NCBI GenBank assembly: GCA_002753515.1
Contig: PEAK01000003.1
Coordinates: 1 to 64,000 of the forward strand
Direction of reading: 5' to 3'
Source: Magnetococcales bacterium
Lineage (GTDB): Bacteria > Pseudomonadota > Magnetococcia > Magnetococcales > UBA8363
Length of the DNA stretch: 64,000 nucleotides
Positions 8,888 through 16,152 of this stretch are shown here, piece by piece. Under the pieces are notes generated by a model, which searched no databases, was not told where the DNA came from, and saw only the letters and a list, made by a program, of their open reading frames with translations. Position numbers and translations under genes: made by a program. Positions within the stretch are counted from its first letter, which is position 1; each line of letters opens with the position of its first letter.

Positions 8888-10657
8888 CTATGTAGATACC
8901 GGACCAGATTGTGAGGCCTGTTTTTCAAAAATACCGACCATGTCTTCAGGTAATTCCTCATCCATAACAGGGGTCGCCGAACAAACCTGGTTACGTCCAT
9001 TACGTTTGGCTTCGTATAACGCATCGTCCGCTTTTTTGATCAACTCTTCGGGATTTTTGACTTCGCATGCCGGCATGGCCACAACACCTAAACTGACGGT
9101 TACCTTTAAGCCGTCAACCACCATTTGTTCGACACGCCGCCGGAAACGTTCCGCGACCACGAAAGCACCTGTGACACTGGTATCCGGCAGCAGGACACAA
9201 AACTCCTCACCGCCAAAGCGACAGGGGAAGTCAACAGCGCGAAAATGATCCTTCATTGCCCGGCCAATGGCTTGCAAAACCCGATCACCCTGATCATGCC
9301 CATAAGAATCATTAAATTTTTTAAAATGGTCCACATCAAACAAAATAAATCCGAACAGGTGGTTATAGCGTTGCGCCCTATGGACTTCCTTGTTCAAAGT
9401 TTCATCAACAAAGCGTCGATTGTAAACCTGGGTCAATACATCCGTGATGGCATGGAGGCGCAGTTTGTCTTCCAATTTTTTCTCTTCGGTGACATCCCGA
9501 AACATGAATGAGGAGCCTATGGGACGCTTCTGATCGTCGAAAAGAGTAGCTCCGTGGATTTTTATGGCGCGATTGTTGTAAACTACCAGATCGGGAATAT
9601 CGCGTCCACGATGATTCAATACGGCGTTCATGTAGTTGGGATCATCAATAATGGAATCCCAACCGCCATCGACAATTTGCTTCACGCTTTTACCCAACAT
9701 GCGTTCTGCCGAAGGGTTCACCAATACGACCTGTTGCTGCCCATCGGTGACCACAATGCCATCCAAGGCACCCAGGATGATGGTTGACAGTTTGTCCTGT
9801 TCCCGTCGCAATCCTTCGTAGGTTTCCCGTAATTTAAAGATCATCATATTGAAGGATTTGGCGATTTCACTGATTTCATCCCGCCCTGGAACCTTGATGG
9901 TCATGTCCAGGCGTCCACCTGTTACCATTTCCATGGCATCCCGAACATGGCCCAAAGGTCGAACCAGTGTGTATCGAATCATCAGGTAGAGCAAGAGCAA
10001 TAAAATCAATACCGCCACCGAGGCGATAATCGACGCTTGAAAACGCGTCAAGGCGATATCCAACTCAGCCTGGGTCAAGGAAGTTGTCAACTGCACAACC
10101 CCCCGCAACTCTTGATCGCTGCCATGACAGTGGTAACACTTTTCACCGTTCATGACCGGGGCCAGATAAATCAGCAGGTCGCGATTGTCCTCGCCTTTCA
10201 AGTAACGTGGCAGGAGTCGCAAATTGGTATTGACCCACAGCAGATCGGGATCTTTGGTGTCCAATACTTGCCGCGTTTCTTCAGAATCCCGGGCCAGGAA
10301 CTCCTGCTCCCCCAGTCGGCGATTAACGGCCTCAATGGTTTTGTTGTCGAGGAAGGCTTCTTGTCCGTTGCTGCGCAAAATTTTGAAATCAATAATATTT
10401 TTATCGCTGCGAATATCGGTCACGAAATCATGGGCAATATTGGCATATCCGGCCTTCATGATTGTATGCAAGGCGCTGATAACATTTGTAACCATCATGG
10501 TCATGGTCCGTTCGTTCTGGGCCATGATGGTTTTCTCTTGGCGATCCACCGAAAAAAGAATGATCCAAAGCAACAGGATGATCACAGCACTGGCTGTGGA
10601 AATCATCACCCGGGCGCTGATACTGAGAGATTGAAACAGGTTACTGGCAAAGCTCAT
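8888..10657 (-). CDS. Haem-binding (DUF3365/Tll0287-like) diguanylate cyclase with HAMP and PAS
   Basis: In this 589-residue protein a first membrane helix (about 20-37) is followed by a periplasmic domain with one haem motif, CYHCH at about 175-179. A second helix (about 210-232), HAMP, a PAS domain (about 290-400) and a C-terminal GGDEF domain follow. The active-site signature is FGGEEF, and RAVD lies exactly five residues before it, forming an intact product-inhibition I-site. The cyclase should make c-di-GMP from GTP. The periplasmic domain resembles DUF3365/Tll0287-like sensors, and the covalent haem suggests redox or gas sensing. A paralogue is at 50765-52480. Confidence 0.9.
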   Translation of the reverse strand: MSFASNLFQSLSISARVMISTASAVIILLLWIILFSVDRQEKTIMAQNERTMTMMVTNVISALHTIMKAGYANIAHDFVTDIRSDKNIIDFKILRSNGQEAFLDNKTIEAVNRRLGEQEFLARDSEETRQVLDTKDPDLLWVNTNLRLLPRYLKGEDNRDLLIYLAPVMNGEKCYHCHGSDQELRGVVQLTTSLTQAELDIALTRFQASIIASVAVLILLLLLYLMIRYTLVRPLGHVRDAMEMVTGGRLDMTIKVPGRDEISEIAKSFNMMIFKLRETYEGLRREQDKLSTIILGALDGIVVTDGQQQVVLVNPSAERMLGKSVKQIVDGGWDSIIDDPNYMNAVLNHRGRDIPDLVVYNNRAIKIHGATLFDDQKRPIGSSFMFRDVTEEKKLEDKLRLHAITDVLTQVYNRRFVDETLNKEVHRAQRYNHLFGFILFDVDHFKKFNDSYGHDQGDRVLQAIGRAMKDHFRAVDFPCRFGGEEFCVLLPDTSVTGAFVVAERFRRRVEQMVVDGLKVTVSLGVVAMPACEVKNPEELIKKADDALYEAKRNGRNQVCSATPVMDEELPEDMVGIFEKQASQSGPVST

Positions 10658-10742
10658 ATGATGGTGATCCAGCGTAAAGAATGTCTTGGGAGGAGATCCA
10701 GGTCAAAAGATTATATGGGTGGGTGTCCACCTGTTGATACGA

Positions 10743-10763
10743 GGGGGAGGGGACACCTCCCCC
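10743..10763. terminator. Perfect 8-bp GC hairpin between genes
   Basis: GGGGGAGG (10743-10750) and CCTCCCCC (10756-10763) flank a 5-base loop. A T-rich run follows about 12 bases later on the plus strand only, whereas both flanking genes are on the minus strand, so a terminator role is uncertain. Confidence 0.4.
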
Positions 10764-10847
10764 TGGTCGCATGTTTTTTTTTCTTCGATCAGTCGCATGC
10801 AGATGATTTGGCATTCCGCAATACGAAATCAGCATTCACGCATGGGA

Positions 10848-12248
10848 TCATTTTTTGGGATAGATTCTGGCGACGCCACCATAGCTGCCCACCCATTGTG
10901 AACCATCCTGGGAAAAAGTCATGGAAAAAACATTATTGGAAAACAGGCCGTCGGCGGTGGTACTGACGGTAAACGTGCCATTGTCCTGCATGGAAGCCAA
11001 TCCCGCACTGGTTCCCACCCACAAGCGCCCTTTCTCATCCCGGTGGAGCATGAAGATGTGGTTGGCGGGCAGACCGTTATCTTTGGTAAGATTAGTCCAC
11101 TTTTCACCATCGAAATGGGCCAAGCCCGCCCCCCAGGTACCACACCACACCCCACCTTTGCCATCTTCGACCAAAGAGATGATATAGTTGGGGTTATAAG
11201 CTGTTTTGACATGCCCTAAACCTTGTTCCTCTTTTTGGCGGGCATGGTGACTCGAAACAGCACCCGGATCGCTGTCAAAGGTATTTTGTCCCTTAACCTT
11301 TTCATAGGGGGCGCCAACGCCATCGGCATGGGTCCAATGTTTCCATTGGTTATCTCGAAAGAGGGCCAGTCCCCCTTCGGTAGCCAGCCATATGTCGCCA
11401 TTCTTGCCTTCCGCGAGCCCGTAGACCCAATCGTTGGGTAGGCCACCCTTGGTATTTTCCACCGTATAGGTGCGCCATTTGGAAGAATCCTGGAGGTCGC
11501 CTCCCACGATATGGTTGGCCCCGGACCAGGTTGCAATCCATACATCGCCATTGGCCACCTTCATGACATCGTAAACAAAGGCGTCAGCCAACCCCTGGGG
11601 AATATTGAAAGAGGTCCACTTTTCTTTTTCCTGATCGTAAAGGGACAACCCACCGCCATAGGTGCCCACGACAATGGATTTTCCCAAAGGTCCGACATGG
11701 AACACACCATTGGCCAGAAGACTACCGTTTCGGACATCGAACAGACGATAATCGTCCTTGTTGACGTCATAGCGGATGACGCCACTGGACGTTCCAACCC
11801 ACACGTAATCGCCCTGGGCGAACATCGATTTGACATTGCGATTGCCAACCCGGAAGTGGGTGAATTTCCCCTTGTTGGATTCGTCTTTGGAATCAGCTGC
11901 TGCTTGGGGTTGTCCCTGCGCCGGTGCCTGGGTTTGTCCCTGTGGTGCAGCCAAAGGTTGTCCCGGAAGCGGAGTCGGGTGTGCCGCACCCGCAAGTTGT
12001 CCGGTCGTTGCCGGATGGGCGAAACCAGATGCGACATCCTCAGGGGAGAGGGGGTTTCTACCCTTCATAAGCGGGGAAAGTGGTTTTGAAGCGACTTCAG
12101 CTTTTGCGGGTGCCTTGTTTTCCTGAACAACGGGGGCATTTTGTGTGTTCGGAGTGGTTGTCCCCTGCTGCCGACCAATCACATAGGAAACCACCGCAAC
12201 CGCCAGGGCAATACCTACGAATACCAAGTTTTTCCATTGGGCTTGCAC
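10848..12248 (-). CDS. Membrane-anchored seven-repeat regulator-propeller protein
   Basis: The 466-residue protein starts at a GTG with AAGGAG seven bases upstream. A single N-terminal helix (VFVGIALAVAVVSYVIG) anchors it; residues 30-125 are Pro/Ala/Gln-rich. About seven propeller motifs follow: VWVGTSSGV, IVVGTYGGG, VWIATWSGA, IWLATEGGL, VWCGTWGAG, LWVGTSAGL and QWVGSYGGV. These 'two-component regulator propeller' repeats usually form the periplasmic sensor of hybrid kinases, but here no kinase is fused. Four bases separate it from the upstream propeller lipoprotein, so the two are co-translated and may work as a pair. Confidence 0.82.
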   Translation of the reverse strand: MQAQWKNLVFVGIALAVAVVSYVIGRQQGTTTPNTQNAPVVQENKAPAKAEVASKPLSPLMKGRNPLSPEDVASGFAHPATTGQLAGAAHPTPLPGQPLAAPQGQTQAPAQGQPQAAADSKDESNKGKFTHFRVGNRNVKSMFAQGDYVWVGTSSGVIRYDVNKDDYRLFDVRNGSLLANGVFHVGPLGKSIVVGTYGGGLSLYDQEKEKWTSFNIPQGLADAFVYDVMKVANGDVWIATWSGANHIVGGDLQDSSKWRTYTVENTKGGLPNDWVYGLAEGKNGDIWLATEGGLALFRDNQWKHWTHADGVGAPYEKVKGQNTFDSDPGAVSSHHARQKEEQGLGHVKTAYNPNYIISLVEDGKGGVWCGTWGAGLAHFDGEKWTNLTKDNGLPANHIFMLHRDEKGRLWVGTSAGLASMQDNGTFTVSTTADGLFSNNVFSMTFSQDGSQWVGSYGGVARIYPKK

Positions 12249-12252
12249 TTAT

Positions 12253-13461
12253 TCACTCCTTTTTTGTGTTTGCATGACCAATCCTGACCACCTTTCCCCT
12301 GGTCCCCGCCCATATTTCCCCGGCAGCCGTTGCCGTGATGGCGTAAAAATGCTGATTTGCAAATGCGCCATCATGAGGGAATGCCCTCCATTTTCCATTT
12401 TCAAAGACACCGATGCCATTTTCGGTACCGGCCCAAACCCGCCCTTTTTTATCCATCACCAAGCTGTAGACCACATTACCCGGCAGTCCGTCATTTCGAG
12501 TATAACTGGTCCAGTTACCGCCGTCGAAACGGCTGATCCCTCCGCCCCAGGTTCCAGCCCATATTGTGTCGGCATTTTCCAGGGCCAGAGAAAAGACATA
12601 GTTGGGGTTATAGGTGGGTGCGCCGGCATTGAAGATACCCAAATCATGACGTCGCCGCGTCCCCAGACCGGTATTGGTGCTGGCTTCAAGTTGGTTGGTG
12701 TTTTCCCCACCCAACCCATCTTTGTGTGTCCATGCCTGCCACTCCCGACCATCCAGGCGGCTGATGCCACCTTCGGTGCCAAACCAGATGCGGTTTTTAG
12801 CATCGACCGCCATGGCGTAGACCCACTCGTTGACCAGCTCACTCACGAAGGTTTCCATGTGACCCGTTTTCAGGTCCATGCGGTTGACCCCGGCCCAGGT
12901 TCCGATCCAAAAGCTGCCATCGGGATGTTGGGCGAATGAATAAACCCAGTAGTCAGCCAGACCATGCATGGGAAAATAGGTCTTCCATTCGCCATTCCTG
13001 TAACGGGAAGCGCCTCCGGCATTGGTTCCGAACCATTGATACCCTTCCCGATCCTGGCCAATGGCGAAAACGTACTCATTGGCCAATCCCTGGGCCCGCG
13101 TAAACGTGTTACGCACTTCCAATCCGCGCAACTCGATTTCCAGCACGCCTGCGGATGTTCCGACCCAAAGGGATTTGTTTTCCTTGTCGGCCATCAGCGC
13201 ACGCACGTACACATCGGGGCCGACTTCATAGGTGTCCAGGATGACTTCGGTCGCAGCGGCAGAATTTCCCGGGGAGTTGGAGGTACCCGGGGCATTCGGT
13301 ATCATTCCCGCAGTCTGAGTGGTGCCGCCGGTTTGCGGGGCAACCATCTCTTTGCCAATGGTGGCTTGACCGGTTGTCTTGTTGCTTTTGCCATTATCGG
13401 AGGAGGGGGAACACCCGGACAAAACCACCGAAACCAGAGTCAGGATTAAAAAATAGTTCAC
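12253..13461 (-). CDS. Regulator-propeller lipoprotein
   Basis: I place the start at a GTG (13461) that overlaps the stop of the cytochrome gene as GTGA and has AGAAGG eight bases upstream. This gives a 402-residue lipoprotein with signal MNYFLILTLVSVVLSGC. An ATG at 13536 is an alternative with a longer N-terminus. Seven W-x-G-T motifs are visible (LWVGTSAGV, QWFGTNAGG, FWIGTWAGV, IWFGTEGGI, IWAGTWGGG, VWAGTENGI, IWAGTRGKV), fitting a seven-bladed propeller. Sequence and NPNYVFSL-type linkers closely match the next gene (10848-12248). It probably sits in the periplasm or outer membrane next to a monoheme cytochrome. The function is not known. Confidence 0.82.
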   Translation of the reverse strand: MNYFLILTLVSVVLSGCSPSSDNGKSNKTTGQATIGKEMVAPQTGGTTQTAGMIPNAPGTSNSPGNSAAATEVILDTYEVGPDVYVRALMADKENKSLWVGTSAGVLEIELRGLEVRNTFTRAQGLANEYVFAIGQDREGYQWFGTNAGGASRYRNGEWKTYFPMHGLADYWVYSFAQHPDGSFWIGTWAGVNRMDLKTGHMETFVSELVNEWVYAMAVDAKNRIWFGTEGGISRLDGREWQAWTHKDGLGGENTNQLEASTNTGLGTRRRHDLGIFNAGAPTYNPNYVFSLALENADTIWAGTWGGGISRFDGGNWTSYTRNDGLPGNVVYSLVMDKKGRVWAGTENGIGVFENGKWRAFPHDGAFANQHFYAITATAAGEIWAGTRGKVVRIGHANTKKE

Positions 13462-13802
13462 CGCTGCAACCTTCTGATATGAGCGATGATATTTGTAATC
13501 TGGCTTTCGGTATACACCGAACGGAAGGATGGACATGTTGTTCCCCCCTTGCGGATGCGGTCCAACAGCAGCGCATTGCCCTGCATGAGACCATTGGTTG
13601 GGTCGGCTGGACGCGAAAAGTCGGGGGTTCCGGGCATTGTGCCGCGTCCCGTGGCGCCGTGACAACGCCCACAGGATTCCGCGTAAAGTTTTCCCCCTTC
13701 AAACGGGTCAGCAGCTTCCAGGGGGGGAGCCGCGAGCAGGGATAGCAAAAATCCTGTGCCGGTCAGGAGATGCAACACACCCAATCGTTCCATTTTTCTC
13801 AT
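13458..13802 (-). CDS. Small monoheme cytochrome c with an unusual sixth-ligand region
   Basis: The 114-residue protein has a signal peptide ending APPLEA, then one cytochrome c domain: CGRCHGATG near residues 44-52. The C-terminal helix EsQITNIIAHIRRL is typical. Where most class I cytochromes have (A/S)MP-(A/S)-F the sequence reads GTTCPSF, so Met is replaced by Cys at the expected haem-ligand position. The ATG overlaps the upstream stop (ATGA), and the stop overlaps the next start (GTGA): strong translational coupling with a Sel1 protein and two propellers. Confidence 0.85.
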   Translation of the reverse strand: MRKMERLGVLHLLTGTGFLLSLLAAPPLEAADPFEGGKLYAESCGRCHGATGRGTMPGTPDFSRPADPTNGLMQGNALLLDRIRKGGTTCPSFRSVYTESQITNIIAHIRRLQR

Positions 13803-14542
13803 GGTTTGGCTCCACTCGATTTGGTTGCTTTTTGAACTTTCTCTTCAAAGCTGCGAACCTTGTTGGGATCGGGTTTTTGCCCCAGGGTTCCGAAGCTGTA
13901 TACCTTGATCAATTCCTTGAATGCGGGAAGGTACCCCATATCAGCCGCATCCATTAATAATTTTAAACCTTCCTTGGGGTCAGGCGTATCGACAAATCGG
14001 TCGGAAGCGATGACACCGGACAGGACGACCATGGCTGCTCCGAAACGCTGATCAGCAGCTTTGCGAATCCAGGTGACCCCCTCTTTGATACGTTCTTTTC
14101 CATAACCACCGGAAATAAGCATTTCCCCCAATCCGAGGGCTCCTTCGGGGTCTTCCGCTTTGGCGGCTTTTTCGTACCACTGCAATGCTTCCTGGTTTTC
14201 ACCGGAACGGTCAAGGGCTTCGGCCAATTTGACCATGGCAGGGACGTGTCCGGCAATGGCCGCACCCCGGAAATACATGATTGAGGCGACCAAATCATTG
14301 ATTTTGATAGACTCAAGCCCTTCACGATACAGGGCTTCCGGTTTGGGGGCTTCTGACTTGGAGGTATCTGGTTTGGGAGCCTCGGGTTTAGGGGCCTCTT
14401 GTTTGGATGTATCGGCAGTTGCTGTTCCTGGTTTCGGGTCGGCAGCCATGAGGGGTTGAGCCAGAAGTGTCAGACAACCCATGGTTAAACAGAGATATTT
14501 CCACATTCTTCCTGAACATCCGGTCTTCAGATCGCTTTTCAC
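13799..14542 (-). CDS. Periplasmic Sel1-like/TPR repeat protein
   Basis: I choose the GTG at 14542, seven bases after GGAGG, giving 247 residues. A signal peptide (WKYLCLTMGCLTLLAQPLMAAD) is followed by a Pro/Lys/Glu-rich linker of APKPE-type repeats (residues about 42-65). Sel1-type helical repeats come next: MYFRGAAIAGHVPAMVKLAEAL, LQWYEKAAKAEDPEGALGLGEM, VTWIRKAADQRFGAAMVVLSG and LKLLMDAADMGYLPAFKEL. Such repeats usually mediate protein-protein contacts. It is the first gene of the cytochrome-propeller operon and may be its assembly scaffold. Confidence 0.8.
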   Translation of the reverse strand: MKSDLKTGCSGRMWKYLCLTMGCLTLLAQPLMAADPKPGTATADTSKQEAPKPEAPKPDTSKSEAPKPEALYREGLESIKINDLVASIMYFRGAAIAGHVPAMVKLAEALDRSGENQEALQWYEKAAKAEDPEGALGLGEMLISGGYGKERIKEGVTWIRKAADQRFGAAMVVLSGVIASDRFVDTPDPKEGLKLLMDAADMGYLPAFKELIKVYSFGTLGQKPDPNKVRSFEEKVQKATKSSGAKP

Positions 14543-14769
14543 CAATTTTCCTCCATTCAATTTCGACCAAACCAGGACACGGTCACTTCAGCATGCCAAA
14601 GCGGCAGTACATAAGGTATTCATTTCAAGCAAATGCAAAACCTTCAAGATGATGATCGGTACCTTGCCATTGATAGCCGATGATAACACCCCCCAGGCAT
14701 GCAGGTAAACAATTCTTCTTACGCAATTTTATGGGTTCTGGTCCCGTCATGATCCGTCTCCGCTGACGC

Positions 14770-16152
14770 CTAAAGCTTGGGCACATTGGCCAACTCCAAT
14801 TTGCGGTAGAGGCTGGAAAGGCCGATACCAAGAATTTTTGCCGCCTGTTTGCGATCTCCCTGGCAGGTGTTAATGACTTCCAGCATGATTTGCGTTTCAA
14901 TTTCCAGCATGCGTTCCCGTAACGTTTGCGGACTTCCCCGTTGGTTGTTATCGGTGACCACGGTTTGCGGGGCGAACTGAGTCAGCACATCGGGCAGATC
15001 GCCCAGGCCGATGATACCATCTTCGGTCAAGACGCTGGCCCGTTCCAAAGCGTTTTCCAGTTCACGGGTATTTCCCGGCCAATGATAGGTCATGATGGCG
15101 TCCCGGGCTTCGGCGACCAGGGAGAAGACGACATTGTCGCCAAATTTTGCGGCATTTTTGGATAGAAAATAATCGACCAGTGTTTCCAGATCCTGTGGAC
15201 GCTCCCTTAAGGGGGGGATATGAATATTGAACACATTGAGTCGGAAATACAAATCTTCACGGAAAGTTCCTTCCCGTACCATGCCCTGGAGATCCTTGTT
15301 GGTTGCGGCAACGATTCGGACATCCACCTTGCGGAATTCTTCGCTGCCAACGGGACGAACCTGATGTTGTTCCAGGACGTGCAGGAGTTTGACTTGCAGA
15401 TGGTGGGGTAATTCGCCGATTTCATCGAGGAACAGGGTGCCATGATCGGCCTGGACGAACAGTCCCTTCTTGATACGATCCGCCCCGGTGAACGCCCCTT
15501 TGACGTGACCGAAGAATTCACTTTCCAGCAATTGTTCGGGGATGGAGCCGCAGTTGACGGGGACGAACAATCCTGCGGAACGACTGCTGGCGGCATGGAT
15601 GGAACGGGCATGCACGCTTTTTCCCGTTCCCGATTCGCCTGTGATGAGAACCGTATGATCGGTAGCGGCAATTTTTTGAATTTGCCGTTCGATTCGCCGC
15701 ATGGCCGGTGAAGCCAATGGACAAAAATCTTTACCGGAGGCGCGGGCGATTTGTCGCAGGGTGCGGTTTTCATCCTGGAGACGAATGACGTTTCCCAATT
15801 GTTCCAGGCGGCGCAACACATCTTCCTTGCGCAAAGGTTTGATGAGATAGTCATAAGCCCCGGCGCGCATGGCTTCGATGGCGGTATCCATGGAGGCAAA
15901 GGCTGTCATCATCAGGAATTGTGTATCCAGGCCCAGGGCCCGGACGCGGCGCACCAGTTCGATGCCACTCATGCCTGGCATTTTGATATCGCTCAACACC
16001 AGATCAAAGGAACCTTTTTCAATCAGTTCCAGGGCATCGTCACCGTCGACGGCCTGTTCGACCGCATAGCCGGCACGCGATAACATACCCATCAGCACCT
16101 GTCGAATGGCTGGTTCGTCATCCACAACCAAAATTTGTAACAGATTATCCAT
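14770..16152 (-). CDS. NtrC-family sigma-54-dependent response regulator
   Basis: The 460-residue regulator has a receiver domain (1-120: VDDEPA, LSDIKMPGMSG with phospho-acceptor Asp, MMTAFAS, LIKPL). An AAA+ domain carries Walker A GESGTGKS, the sigma-54 contact loop GAFTGA, Walker B TLFLDEIGEL and an arginine-finger region with FREDLYFRL. The C-terminal Fis-type helix-turn-helix reads RKQAAKILGIGLSSLYRKL. All motifs needed to activate sigma-54 promoters are present. It overlaps the upstream histidine kinase by 8 bases, so they form a cognate pair. The downstream Sel1-cytochrome-propeller operon is a natural target, but I found no clear -24/-12 site in front of it. Confidence 0.92.
   Translation of the reverse strand: MDNLLQILVVDDEPAIRQVLMGMLSRAGYAVEQAVDGDDALELIEKGSFDLVLSDIKMPGMSGIELVRRVRALGLDTQFLMMTAFASMDTAIEAMRAGAYDYLIKPLRKEDVLRRLEQLGNVIRLQDENRTLRQIARASGKDFCPLASPAMRRIERQIQKIAATDHTVLITGESGTGKSVHARSIHAASSRSAGLFVPVNCGSIPEQLLESEFFGHVKGAFTGADRIKKGLFVQADHGTLFLDEIGELPHHLQVKLLHVLEQHQVRPVGSEEFRKVDVRIVAATNKDLQGMVREGTFREDLYFRLNVFNIHIPPLRERPQDLETLVDYFLSKNAAKFGDNVVFSLVAEARDAIMTYHWPGNTRELENALERASVLTEDGIIGLGDLPDVLTQFAPQTVVTDNNQRGSPQTLRERMLEIETQIMLEVINTCQGDRKQAAKILGIGLSSLYRKLELANVPKL

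Noticed and set aside
10037-10966. Open frame of 309 codons on the plus strand
   Set aside because: It is antisense to the haem-linked cyclase and spans its promoter region; it has no recognisable domain.
14543-14769. Sigma-54 (-24/-12) promoter ahead of the Sel1-cytochrome operon
   Set aside because: The nearby NtrC regulator made this likely, but I found no convincing TGGCAC-N5-TTGC match by eye.
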